From Rhizopus arrhizus (taxonomy: Eukaryota > Mucoromycota > Mucoromycetes > Mucorales > Rhizopodaceae), in contig JAKZZE010000007.1 of the NCBI GenBank assembly GCA_024220505.1, positions 992,001-1,056,000 on the forward strand: DNA of 64,000 nucleotides, read 5' to 3'. Below, in pieces: positions 48,533 to 59,752 of the stretch. The position numbers and the translations under genes are program-made. The notes beneath the pieces were generated by a model that made no database searches, had not been told where the DNA came from, and saw only the letters and a program-made list of their open reading frames with translations. The number at the start of each line of letters is the position of its first letter. Within the stretch, counting starts at the first letter, position 1.

Positions 48533-50350
48533 TCAAGCAGACTTCACCTTCTTTGCCTCCACCGACAATTGCTGTAAGCCATAGGAAACCAAGCGATAGA
48601 CACCAAAGAGTGACCCAAGGACGACAGAAAGCGAAAAGAGATAAAGATCCAGGTTGTATGCCTTCAAGAAGGAAAGATCGCGTCTGACATCTCGTCGATG
48701 ATTGATCTTGCCATCCTGATGCAAATAGAGTGCCTCTTCTACCACATCAGCACCACGTTGGACACCATGGTTGGATCGAATCTGGACCAAGGCCTTGAAG
48801 CGATTGGCATTCTGTCTGTATCGATCATCACGCAAGACCTCTTGAACCACCTTGATTGCTTGCTCCTGATCGTTCTTCTTCATCCGACGTCCATAGCCAT
48901 TCTCTTCGGCCATGATAGCAGCTGCAGGTTGATCGCTAAAGAAGGGGTAGACGACGATGGGTACGCCATTGTAGAGTGCTTCATAAACCGAACCGATACC
49001 TCCGTGAGTCAAGAACAATTGAGTCGAGGGATGATGAAGGATAGCGACCTGAGGTGCCCATTCCAAAAAGAGGATGTCTTGTCCTTCTTTCTTGTCAAAC
49101 AGGTCTCGGATATGATAGACTCGGCCGGAGCGTGTCTGGAGTGTTTCTGGAAAGAGATGCTCCATGTCTCTTACAGACCACAAGATGCCGTCAATTTTGC
49201 CTGCTTCCTTGTTTTCTAGCAAGGAGGTCATGATGAGACGAATGTCATCTACTCTCAGGATGGCAATCTGTCCAAAGGCGACATAGACTACCTTTTGATG
49301 GCTATCGAGAAACTGTTGAAGGTCATCTGTCAGCACAGGATGCGCTTTGGGCACGATGGGGCCAATCAGCTCAACTAATGGGCCAATGGGTCTTGGAGGA
49401 TCAAATCCAAAGGCGGTATTGACCAACTTTATAGAGTCTTTGAATTTTATACGCCACTGACCCGAGGTAGGTTCAAGGCCGAGTGCCATCTGTTCTTGTC
49501 GGAATTTCTTGATGAAACCCCTAGCCTTGATAAGCAAGCGTATGGGATTGATTACCTTGTCTCTTAAACGTTCAAAGAACGGAACGTTCTTGCTTGTTGG
49601 ATTGTGCTTAGATAGGAAATCGGTGTTTATGTAGGGAGCTAACGCGTCTAAAATGTCAAAAAGGATTATAAGTTTGCGCTCCCCCCCCCCTTTTTTTTAT
49701 ATATATACCTGCATTTAATACGTGAAAGCAAGTGACTATAAAGGGTATATTATGAGTGATAGAAGCTTCGACACAGGCTATGTTGTGGTAATCACAAATA
49801 GCAAGATTCGCATCTTTTTTACTAAACAAATCCATATGATTGAGATAATCTAAAACAGTATCTTAGTAGCTTTTCTTTTTATGTGTTTGACAAGTACTGT
49901 CTGTAAAGTTAAGCACTGATGCTTTCATCATATATAAAAAGCTATCAACATGGTTATCACTGGAGAGAACGCGAACCACGTTTTTATATCTTTCTTTTTC
50001 TACTATAGTAGGACCAGCCGAGACCAAGTCAACAGTAGGAAAGTTCTTGATGAACTTTGCTTGATCGTCCTAAGTCATAGAAATATGTAAATATTCAAAG
50101 AGTTCTTTGTATCATAAAGAGACATTACACGTGTATAGAAAGTCGTATGATGACCTCTAGCGGCTAGTTCTTCAAGTATAGACAAGACCCATACAATATG
50201 TGAAGATCCACCAAAATGACAACTAAAGACAATGTTTTTGGGTACGCGATAATCCAAGGCCAACTGAAACGTGTCTTCTCCTGCGGCCGTTCCAGAGCTA
50301 ATGCAGTTTGCGACAGAAAGCAAAGCAAAGGATAGTGTTGAAAGCTTCAT
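48533..50350 (-). CDS. UDP-glycosyltransferase, ER-type membrane enzyme, copy 1
   Basis: Four exons (50350-50129, 50069-49898, 49849-49709, 49647-48533) encode 549 residues. A signal peptide (MKLSTLSFALLSVANCISSG) precedes the N-terminal acceptor domain with FGGSSHIVWVLSILEELAAR, whose His matches the catalytic base of UGTs. The C-terminal donor domain has the UGT signature: FLEWAPQVAILHHPSTQLFL, then THGGIGSVYEALYNGVP and FSDQP. One transmembrane helix near the C-terminus (YLFSLSVVLGSLFGVYRLV) and a lysine-rich tail ending KKVKSA give type I topology like animal ER UGTs. It would transfer sugar from a UDP-sugar to a lipophilic acceptor; the acceptor is unknown. A close paralogue lies at 60553-62357 with identical exon layout. 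Confidence 0.92.
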
Positions 50351-50739
50351 AACCAAAAGACAGCCAGAAAAATATAAGCGAAAAAAAAAAAAAAAAAAAA
50401 AAAAGGACAGAATATTTATACAGTGTCGTTTGCTTAGAGAACTGCTCTTGTGTAACTAGCTTTTCCTATTTATATTATAAAAAGCCATCATAACTGCTAA
50501 CGATTCACCAAAATCATGTGCTGCATGCATCCGTACTGAAAAGCGAAGACGGATATAAACATAGTAACCCAACAGGCTAAAGTTCAGAGGCTACTCGAAT
50601 AAAGACATGCTCATTTCAAATAATAGAGTATGACAAATTTATATATGTAAATAAGACTAGGTTTCTTGGACATAGCAAGAGACCAGATTAGTTTTTATTA
50701 TTGAGGGCAAAGAAAAGGTATAAAAGGAAAAGATTAATT
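50351..50739. other. Upstream region of UGT copy 1
   Basis: The first part matches the region upstream of UGT copy 2 (shared CAGTGTCGTTTG-like and GTGCTG.ATGCATCCGTACTGAA stretches), so the duplication includes the promoter. A 24-base A run sits about 30 bases upstream of the ATG. No gene lies here. Confidence 0.6.
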
Positions 50740-50909
50740 CCTTCCATTACGCTTAATTTTGATGCAAGCATTATCGCTGGTCTTGCAGCAGTATCCATTT
50801 CAGCCAAGGTCTTCACCTTCACCACGGTTGTTGGGTCGGATACAGCCTTCAGGAGAGATCTTGGGGTTGGTAGAGGCTTGGATGCTATCGAGAGCAGAGA
50901 CAGTTTCAT
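50740..50909 (-). pseudogene. Truncated copy of the secreted cysteine-rich protein gene
   Basis: Minus-strand sequence from 50909 to about 50740 matches the 5' half of the intact gene at 59309-59752 closely (shared AAGGCTGTATCCGACCCAAC, for instance). About 23 bases are missing from the signal-peptide region, probably by slippage between two GTCTCT copies. This shifts the frame, and nine further bases covering a cysteine are lost. The second cysteine repeat is absent. It cannot make the cysteine-rich product. The flanking sequence to about 51060 also matches the upstream region of the intact gene. Confidence 0.85.
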
Positions 50910-51294
50910 TAGAGATAGAAAAGTAGCTTTATATGCTTTTTGAAGACGCAGATCAGTTTAATTTTTACTTGATGTGCATATTTTTAGTAAGGAACTAGAG
51001 GCATTGAGAAGAGCATATTATATTTCCTTTTGAAAATTTGTATTGCAATGAATGTCAGGTTTAGGTTGCAATAATTATGCAAATAATGTGCATACTTTCA
51101 GCATATAGCTTTTTTCAATTCTTTCAACCCACTAAATAAAAAGAAGTATTCACAAAAGCATATTACGTTTATTATTAGATAGTAATAGTGAATGTCATAT
51201 ATTGACTTTCAAGTACTGCCGGAGATGTCTCAATGACTTAGGTCTGTTGATATCTAAGATTGAGCTCTTTCTGTGTAACGTTTTGAGATTCATT

Positions 51295-51970
51295 GTACTG
51301 CTTTTCCGCCGTCAATTGGACACTTTTGTGAGTCCCAATTGGTCACTTTTTTGAGCCTCAAATGGTCACTTAATAAATTATAATTGTTTGTTTTCCTCAG
51401 TAAGCATCAAGTTGGGCTCAAATAGGTTCTTTATTCAAACACTTATCAAACAAGTTTACGAAATGTTGAACACACTTTTGAAGATGTTGAAGAGGAACTT
51501 CTTCATAATACTCAATTATTCTACTAGTCAGAGTTTCTGTATCTTTCAATGCATAACGTTTAACCTTTGACTTAACAATAGCCCAAAAATCCTCAATAGG
51601 ATTGAGCTCAGGCGAATAAGGAGGAAGATAAACTGGAACATAACTGCGTTTTTCGATTAAAGGATCAATCATAGCAGGAACATGTATAGGAGCATTGTCC
51701 ATAACAATATGATATCCTTGCATATCTGGAAATGTATCCATAATATATATTGTGTCAACAATAAAGTGCATATAATAAGAATCAGTAGTTCCGCTGGGCA
51801 CTGACACTTTATCACCTAGTGTCTTACGCTTAGTTGCTCCGACTGCCTTTCTTCTTTTTACATTACCCGGTTATCTCATGGACACATTTACTACGCCTGC
51901 AGAAGATATAGCTCCCAATACTGTACGAGATGGGATATCGACAAAAATTCTGAAGATGCCCTGGGGGAGC
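51295..51970 (-). mobile_element. IS630/Tc1-like transposon fragment with degenerate transposase
   Basis: From about 51968 down to 51418 the minus strand encodes a DDE transposase C-terminal half: FVDIPSRTVLGAISSAGVVN, then an in-frame stop, the second aspartate in YHIVMDNAPIH and the third motif YLPPYSPELNPIEDFWAIVK. The first catalytic aspartate region is missing or lies beyond recognition. At 51310-51380 is the element's end, made of about three tandem degenerate repeats (CAATTGGACACTTTTGTGAG, CAATTGGTCACTTTTTTGAG, AAATGGTCACTT), likely transposase-binding sites. The transposon sits just past the stop of the gene remnant at 52073-53990. Confidence 0.82.
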
Positions 51971-52072
51971 AGTTTCGTGCATATTTTATAAGTTGCATGA
52001 AAATGACAGCTTATTCATTTATTTGTGGGTGAAGGTGGTATACGATAAAAAGCTATGAGATTTTTTAGGGGT

Positions 52073-53990
52073 TTAATTATTTGGAGAAAAAACGATGTCC
52101 TCCCAGGAGCAATCCAAATATTCACTGTTATCATCAAAGGTAGCAATGGCATCATCAATCTTCTGCATTATTCTTGCTTTTCTTTCCTGGGTCGACCATT
52201 CTTGAGAAGACGATGACGAGCTTGAACTGGATTGGGAGGAGTGTGATGAATCGTCTCTGTAGCATATGTCAGGGGTCAGCGAGGAGGAAAAAAAAGCTAA
52301 ATTGTCTTCTTTGGCAATATCAGTCATAAGCTTGATGATTTCAAAGTTTCTGATTATCATTCTCTGTTAAGGTATACATAGGAATGAATAACTGGTTAAG
52401 AAATGTATTTAATACAAGAGCACATACATTAAAGATATAACTGTTGCTAAATAGTCAGCGACTGAGGTTCCCTCTTGATCATTATTAGGAATTCTGACTT
52501 TCCTTAAGGCTGAACGAACAGTAACACCAGCAATGAATTTTGTAGCCGCGATTTGAAACTTAAGCTTATTGAATTGGCAGGTTACGGCAGTGATATGCTC
52601 AATACATTCATTGTACGGCAAAAGAGATACCCAGTAGTTCAATGCTTGCTCTCTTAAATGCCTGGTCTTTTTGTTGTCTTTTGAAGCACGTTCATAAGGC
52701 TTGTCTTCACAATAAAAAGCATCGTTTAGACCACTACGGTTCGTAAAAATAAAATCAAGCCTGACATCTTTTGTGTTTGCATCTAGAAGACCCATTTTTC
52801 GTAACGACTTGATAATTAAGGAGTGACATTCAGATCTGTAAGAGAAAAGAAGAAAGTTAGAATAACTATCTTAATGATACACATTCGTCTAAGCTAATTT
52901 CCTTTGACACTCATCGATATACAAAAAATGAGATATAGGATTATTGCTTTTCGTCTGATATCACTATATTTCATACCTTTTAGTTTCATAGCCTACTTGT
53001 CCATTAAATATAAAAACAAAAAGATCCCCGTAAACGTTCACCCTATACCAATCTTCGTTGTGATCGCCTGTTAAAATACTACGATGCCACAGATTGCAAC
53101 TAACATGCAGAAGTAAAGCTATCAGTAGATAGCGTACAAAAGTCAGGAAATTAACAATACTTACAGCTTTTGTACCGCCAATTTGATATATGGAAGTTCT
53201 GAATCATTACAAAACGGATCAATCTTCTCGACGGATTGGTAGAGACCTTTCTTTGTACGGCAATTGCTGATGATATTTAAAACTTTGTACTTCATTCTTC
53301 AGTGTCATTGGCAGCGAAAGATGATAGTGTTGGCAAATACCATCAACCACAGTTCTTAATCGTTTGGGAATTATTGATGTTCGTGTCAAGTCCAACACGC
53401 CATTAGTACCACTGTTTTAACATGATTAATACGTTTGGCACTTTATCCAGTTCTTTTACCTACAAATGCTCATTCAACATCGTGACTTTATTCCCCCAGC
53501 CAACGTTTTTGAAGTCGACTGCTTTGAGGTACTTTCTCTTCTTTGATTCAGGCTGCTGCTCTTCACAGTTACTATTATTTTCATTGTGGCTAGTTCCAGC
53601 TTCAAGTATTTCATCGTATGCATTTTGTACTAGGCTATCTTTCAGTATCTTCTTTGATTGCTATAAAAAGAGAGAGAGAGACTGTTAGTATCGAGTTGAA
53701 TAAAAACCAGTGAAAACTGTGCTGAAAGCACCTTTTTGATGTTGGAATTGATCAAGGACAGAGCAGGCCTCGAGTCAATAACAAAGTTCACAGTACTATG
53801 TAACGCCATCGCTCTTTTTTTTGCAGTATTTGACGCATCTGACAAAGTCGGATATTGGTCGATAATCGCCTTTGATTCCTTTTTGATTTTTAAAGCTTAT
53901 TTGGTGTTCAAAAGATGCTCCTTTTCATGGCGATTCGAATGGTATGCTTTTCGGTGTGGTTGGATAACTCTAACAGACGTTATTGAAGAA
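52073..53990 (-). pseudogene. Decayed multi-exon gene of an unrecognised fungal family
   Basis: On the minus strand, at least seven exon-like blocks with plausible GT-AG introns can be followed: RHEKEHLLNTK, then ALKIKKESKAIIDQYPTLSD, VDSRPALS-type text, KAVDFKNVGWGNKVTMLNEH, NGVLDLTRTSIIPKRLRTVV, CNLWHRSILTGDHNEDWYRV, the block 52800-52435 (MGLLDANTKDVRLDFIFTNR) and a last exon with a serine-rich stretch (52360-52073). An in-frame TAA at 53897-53899 and a frameshift near 53300 break it, although most introns remain recognisable. I know of no function for the family. The last intron and last-exon start recur inverted at 55882. Confidence 0.65.
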
Positions 53991-53999
53991 AATGTAAAA

Positions 54000-55881
54000 G
54001 AAAATAAGGGGAAAGGAAAATAATCAGCTTCACCGCATCGAGAATTGAATGAACACACACGTCATAATTGGCAACATTATTTTTCTTACCTATTATTTTC
54101 TACCCTCACAGGATACATCAAGAAGACGATCTCTGGACGCATTATTCACCCAATGTGCCAGTATACTAAACAGAAAAGAACACCATAAAAACCAACATGA
54201 AAACGAATATTCAATTGATACATTATTCACTTTATTTATCAAAATCACCATAATTCTCTTTATAATTGTATATTTTCCCTAATTACCTTATATTAATATG
54301 TTATTCCAAAGCATCTATTGTTGTAAAGTAATAAAAAAAAAGGCTTTCTTCCCGCTAAAATTAATTTTGGGTGCCGAGTAAATTCTTTTTGCACGTTCAA
54401 GCAATTGAAGTCAAGAACTAGTTTTTATTATTAATCTTGTTGATATTTTACATTAATAGTCTCTTACAGTCTTCTATTAATTGGTTTCTGCTATCACTTC
54501 ACCGTATAGCGAAACTAGACATAACATACATATTAGCAACTGTCACATCGGGATCATTAGCTTTTTCATCCCAGAATAAGCATAAAGTTTCTTTTATCTT
54601 GGATTTTGTTGTGCTAGTTTCATTGAAGTAATATTGCGCACTGAACATCTCAAGCATGTTCATATTTGTCCAATTTTTTGGGGAATTAGATTTAAGTCAT
54701 TCCTTAGAAGATCAAGGTCAGCTGCAAAAAAAGATAGTTCAGAAATTTTGTCTCTTATGTTTTCGTCCAGTTATCGTTTTGTTGGCTTGCCTTCTTCAAA
54801 TATTTACTTCAACATGTCTGACTTCAACGACAAGGTTTACTTCGATCTTTTCAAACAATTATAAAAAGATTGAGTCGCAAATCTGGTCTACGTCATTCAA
54901 AAAAGAATTATGTTTGGGTTTTGGACAGACGAAAATTCGTAACCGTTTGTTTTTTTCTATTAAATGAGTCTATAGTTAATCTAACTGAATCGCCTCTCAA
55001 GCTGCTTACTTTCTACTGATATTCCGTAATTCTACTATAATGTAATTTTTTTGTTGCTTTAATGGCTTGTAAGAGTTAACGGTTTTGAAATAGAGTAAAG
55101 TTGATGAAAATGGATAAAAAAATAAGAGTTGGGTAGAGTATTGATATTAGGTTCGCTTGTAAGTGACCACCAGATCTTGTTAAGTAGATCAAACTTGTTT
55201 TATATTCAGGTAACTTGATAAGAGTTTTAAGAATTTTTACAATGAAGATAATTGACTTCAAGGGACTTGTCTTGCTTGTGTTTTAAAAGTGTTATACCAA
55301 AAGATTCAGGAATAAAGATACTTGATTTATTGGATAAAATATATTTTAGATAAGTAAAGTTAAAATATGTAAGTCAAGAGAAGTGTCGTAAAATAAAAAT
55401 AAAAACTTGTCTATTTTATAGACAAAAGAAAATAAAGTTTGATTTTTGAAGCAAGCTTTTCTTTTTGAAATAAGCTTTACTTTTTGAAATAAAGTTCAAA
55501 AATTGAACAAGGTTCAATATGGGGTACTCACAAGGCGCAATCGTCATAACTTGCTTCGTCATAATAAAGCACGTAGAAAATAACACAGAAGATAGTGAAA
55601 AGCAAACATAGAAAGGTAAAATATAAAAATTTATATGTCTGGAAGGATGATGGATCTCTCGCCTTTGTAAGTTGTACATCGCGACCGTGTATCGTTGTTC
55701 CCTCACTGCACAGATATCTCATTTTTGCGGAAACTATTCGGGAGGTATTATCTTTGCATATGTCTGGGAGTAGACCTTCGGCTTAAATGAGGGAATGTCT
55801 CAACTTCCTGACTTTTTTTTTTTCTAACGTCATTGACTAATACTTTCCGTCGATGCACCACAACTACTCTAGCATTCTTGG
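54000..55881. other. AT-rich region between the arms of an inverted repeat, no gene
   Basis: Only short frames without domains are found. Around 55430-55510 a TTTTGAAATAAAGTT-type unit recurs a few times. The segment from 55520 to 55800 has some balanced composition but no coherent frame. I see nothing that can be annotated as a gene. Confidence 0.5.
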
Positions 55882-56328
55882 TAATGTATGTACTCTTGTA
55901 TTAAATACATTTCTTAACCAGTCACTCATTCCTATGTATACCTTAACAGAGAATGATAATCAGAAACTTTGAAATCATCAAGCTTATGACTGATATTGCC
56001 AAAGAAGACAATTTAGCTTTTCTTTCCTCCTCGCTGACCCCTGACATATGCTACAAAGGTTAAACGTTATGCATTGAAAGATACAGAAACTCTGACTAGT
56101 AGAATAATTGAGTATTATGAAGAAGTTCCTCTTCAACATCTTCAAAAGTGTGTTCAACATTTCGTAAACTTGTTTGATAAGTGTTTGAATAAAGAACCTA
56201 TTTGAGCCCAACTTGATGCTTACTGAGGAAAACAAACAATTATAATTTATTAAGTGACCATTTGAGGCTCAAAAAAGTGACCAATTGGGACTCACAAAAG
56301 TGTCCAATTGACGGCGGAAAAGCAGTAC
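55882..56328 (+). repeat. Inverted, internally deleted copy of 51295-52431
   Basis: From 55882 the plus strand repeats, in inverted orientation, the last intron and the start of the final exon of the pseudogene (minus strand 52431-52255). It then jumps at ATATGCTACA|AAGG to transposase sequence matching minus strand 51566 down to 51295. About 690 bases are missing relative to the left copy. The join has a two-base CA microhomology. The copy ends at GTAC (56325-56328), exactly where the left copy's similarity ends. Confidence 0.88.
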
Positions 56329-56357
56329 AAACCATTTATTGACATATATGAATTCCT

Positions 56358-56358
<1 letters not shown>

Positions 56359-56397
<39 letters not shown>
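56359..56397 (+). repeat. Poly(T) tract of about 39 bases
   Basis: A pure T run lies 30 bases beyond the inverted-repeat arm. The left arm has no equivalent run, so it arose or was joined separately. Confidence 0.9.
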
Positions 56398-56398
<1 letters not shown>

Positions 56399-56699
56399 GC
56401 TTTCTTACCAATCTCTTTTACTGTACCAGAAATCTACTGCTACTTTATATGTGGTTTATGTCATATATTTATTTAATAAAGCTTGACTTTAGACCTCTTT
56501 AAAAACAAGAATTGATATCTGAGACGAAAGACTGATATATACATATACTAATATCTACGCTGTGAAAAGTATATAAACTCTGGGCATATATTATTAAATA
56601 AAATCATGTACAATTTTGGGTCCTATTGAAATCTCCACTTTTATTTTTGTGAACAAAACATCCGTTATTCAGGACGAATGCAAGATTCAATTCAACTCA

Positions 56700-57800
56700 G
56701 CACCTGTCTCATAGACGACAAAGACGTATAAAATGGCAGAACCGTACCAACAGGCAGTAAATAATGCAGTAAAATCCTTTTTAAAGTTGAAAGTAATCGA
56801 ACACTCACCGACCCAAGACAAGCAATTTCTTTCACAGTTTTTTACAATCAAGGAGCCAAATAATATCCGGCCCCTCTTAGATTGTCGAAATGTCAATTGA
56901 TTTATACAATGTCATCACTTCAAGATGGAAGGAGTGCCGACTCTACGAGACATTACAGAAAAGGATGATTTATTGACCAAGGTCGACTTGAAGAATGCAT
57001 TTCACACCTTCAAGCTCTTAGCGCCGCCCTCTCTTGTCCCCTTTTAGTTATTTATTCAGACTTCTTAATTCCTGTCCAGTTCTCTCCCTCTCTCTTTCTC
57101 CTCTCTGGCTTGACAAAACAACTCATTACATGATGGACGAGCCAAGCATCATAATTAAATGGTCTCCCGATCACAATCAAGGAGGAAGTAAACGAACCAG
57201 ATGTGGAGATTTTTTTTGGGTGCCTCGGACATGGGATAGGGGGTAACATCCTCATATGTAGAAGCAGCCGGTCACTAGAAAAGACAAAAAAGCAATCTAT
57301 CAATCAGTGTGAGAAAGCAGAAAACAATCCTTTTTGCCTTACAACTCCACGCAAAAGAGTACGAAGGTGGGGTAATCAAGGTATACTCCGACAATATAAC
57401 AACTTTAAAATATGCCAAAAAATCAGAAGGGACAACTTCCTTATTCTGTAAGACTCGCTCTAGAAATACAAGAAGTGACTGCTGCATGTAACCCACAAGT
57501 TCGATATCAACACATATAAGGAATCAAAAATGTTCAAGCAGACGCATTAAGTCGAAAGAAAAAACCACTTTACGAATGGAAGTTACCAAAAAGTTTTTTC
57601 AAGGTTCAAAAACAATGGGGCTCATTAAATATCGATTCATTCGCAATAAGAGCAAGCTCAAGTTTAAGTCGATTTTGGAATCTAAATCCAGCCCCCAGGC
57701 AGAAGCAATCAATGCTTGGAGACAATGATGGTTAAAGACGGGGATTTACCTACACTCACTGTGGAAGTTAATTCCGAAGATTCTAAAGAAACTAAAAACA
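56700..57800 (+). mobile_element. Degenerate DIRS-like retrotransposon (RT and RNase H remnants)
   Basis: At about 56730-57030 the plus strand encodes VNNAVKSFLKLKVIEHSPTQ, then FFTIKEPNNIRPLLDCRNVN, a stop, and FKMEGVPTLRDITEKDDLLT before VDLKNAF. This is the start of a DIRS-type reverse transcriptase. At about 57520-57700 NVQADALSRKKKPLYEWKLP is followed by WGSLNIDSFAIRASS and FWNLNPAP, the RNase H end and following conserved segment of DIRS elements. The part between (57030-57290) is unrecognisable, and stops and frame changes occur throughout. The catalytic YxDD region is lost and no tyrosine recombinase or terminal repeat is seen. The copy is dead. Confidence 0.75.
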
Positions 57801-59080
57801 GACAGAGTCCAGACAGCTGTACTTATCACATCTTGTTGACCGAGCTAATTTTGGTGATGTAACGCACTTGATACTGAAAAATTAAAAGATTGTACCACAA
57901 GAACTGAATGTATGCAGACAGCTATATGAACACAGTAAGCTGTATGAATACATGCAATTGTTTGAATTCAGATGGTTATGTAGATTCATACAAAATTATT
58001 TACTTTAATAAAAACAAAAAACAACAAATAATTAGAAAACCCAAAAACATATAAATATCTCGACATTTTAACAGCAATCTATACTTTACTCTACTTAAAT
58101 ACTCTTATCTTTTTACTTTATTTACATATAAATAAGTATCACTTGAAATAAATCTTTTTTTTTTTTTTTGGAATATAAGTTATTTTTTATCAAACTTTGA
58201 GCCATACATCGTGGTGCACAAGATATTTTAATAATTTTTTTTTGTTGAAATTGGTCTTTATTTTATTAACTCAACGCGTAAGAACGCGCTACAAAGGTCG
58301 AACTTTTGTTCGTCAATTAATATTTTTGGGGCGCGTGTAACATTCATTAGAAATAACAACAGATTTATACAATGATCTACGCATCTGAATCGGATAACAG
58401 CGTATTGATACAAAAACAGTTCAAAACTGAGGGTATGAATTAATTTACGCGAATGAAAACAATTGAATATTTCTAGCAACTGGGGATACAACATTAAATT
58501 GCTCTAATACTGTCCGAAAGCTCAATCGATTATGGTTTCAGATACATAATTTTAAATTAAATAGGAAATTATCGGTTTCCCGGAATAGGCACGCTCATAC
58601 CTAAATATAGAATGCACCATCGGTGACCTGATGTGCTACTGCATAATTAATTTATAGTTCAGATCAAATAACATGCTATTATTGGTCAACGTTTATAATA
58701 TCAAGGTACACAAGAATCCCGATAAAAAAGCGATTTACTGGCATCCTAAAATCATCTTCATACTCACAGCACTATACGCTTGTACTTGTAATTATCTCAC
58801 GCCTTTTATAGATAGGCTTGGAGATATTGGACGAATTCAATCATTTACTTTCTATTTTGCTATCAAGTTGAAGGTTCGTTTTACGCTAATGAATATAACT
58901 TATAATAGAAAAATGATCTGACGGTCATCTTTCGTAATATTGAATATATCAGTCGAGAATATGACGAAATAAAGAGTATGTTGCTCAAAACCATAGTATA
59001 TAGAAAGTGTACATGAGCGTATTGTAATTTATTGGTAATAAATTAAAGAATAAACAGCTTCTTTTGTGTTTATTCACCAT
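57801..59080. other. AT-rich spacer, no gene
   Basis: Apart from short chance frames (58258-58494, 58673-58921) nothing is recognisable. The stretch may include the 3' decay of the DIRS-like element. The right end merges into the upstream region of the cysteine-rich gene. Confidence 0.5.
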
Positions 59081-59308
59081 CTTTACATAATTATTGCTAA
59101 AAATACTGCAATCCAAAACCTTACATTCATTGCAATACAAAGTTTCAAAAGGAGATATAATATACTTTCCTCAATGCCTCTAGTTCCTTACTAAAAATAT
59201 GCACATCAAATGAAAATTAAATTAACGTGCGTCTTCAAAAAAACATATAAAAAGGCGCAATGTCGATCGCTGTATTTAATTTATTATCAATCCACATTTC
59301 TATCACCA
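59081..59308 (+). promoter_or_regulatory. Upstream region of the cysteine-rich gene, conserved at its broken copy
   Basis: Segments such as CTCAATGCCTCTAGTTCCTTACTAAAAATATG recur inverted at about 50980-51060, next to the truncated copy. A TATAAAAAGGC box lies at about 59246-59256, some 55 bases upstream of the ATG, in a position suited to a TATA element. Confidence 0.6.
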
Positions 59309-59752
59309 ATGAAGTTGTCTCTCTCTATCTTGCTTTTTGTCTCTGCTCTCATCAGCGTTCAAGCCTCTACCAATCCCAAGCTCTCTCCTGAAGGCTGTAT
59401 CCGACCCAACAACCGTGGCGAAGGTGAAGGTCTTGGCTGGAGTGGATACTGCTGCAAGACCAGTGATGACTGTCATGACGCTTGTATCAAGGGCAAGTGT
59501 AACGGAAGGATCAACCCCAAGCTCGCCCAACCCATTGATGACGACTCTAGCAGCAAGGGCGATAGAGGTAAAAAGGGCAACAACAAGCTCTGTACTCGCC
59601 TTAACAACCGTGGTGAAGGTAAAGGCCTTGGATGGAATGGACACTGCTGCAAGACTAGCGATGACTGTCGCGACACTTGTATCAAGGGCAAATGCAATGG
59701 AAAGACCAACCCCAAGTATGCTCAACCCATTGATGATGATGATAGCAACTAA
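59309..59752 (+). CDS. Secreted cysteine-rich protein with two tandem six-cysteine repeats
   Basis: One exon of 147 codons. I chose the ATG at 59309 because it opens a clean signal peptide (MKLSLSILLFVSALISVQAS); the longer frame from 59210 would bury it. The mature protein has two copies of a module of about 38 residues, each with six cysteines spaced C-x17-CC-x5-C-x3-C-x4-C (for example GYCCKTSDDC, then ACIKGKCNG). A charged linker with an acidic DDDSSS run joins them, and the tail is acidic. The CC-C-C-C layout resembles disulfide-knot minidomains, but no family is recognised and the role is unknown. A truncated copy lies at 50740-50909. The gene converges with UGT copy 2. Confidence 0.85.
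   Translation: MKLSLSILLFVSALISVQASTNPKLSPEGCIRPNNRGEGEGLGWSGYCCKTSDDCHDACIKGKCNGRINPKLAQPIDDDSSSKGDRGKKGNNKLCTRLNNRGEGKGLGWNGHCCKTSDDCRDTCIKGKCNGKTNPKYAQPIDDDDSN

Noticed and set aside
48698..49219. Plus-strand frame repeated at 60718-61086, looking like a duplicated gene
   Set aside because: Both are antisense to the conserved 3' halves of the two UGT genes, so the similarity reflects the UGT duplication.
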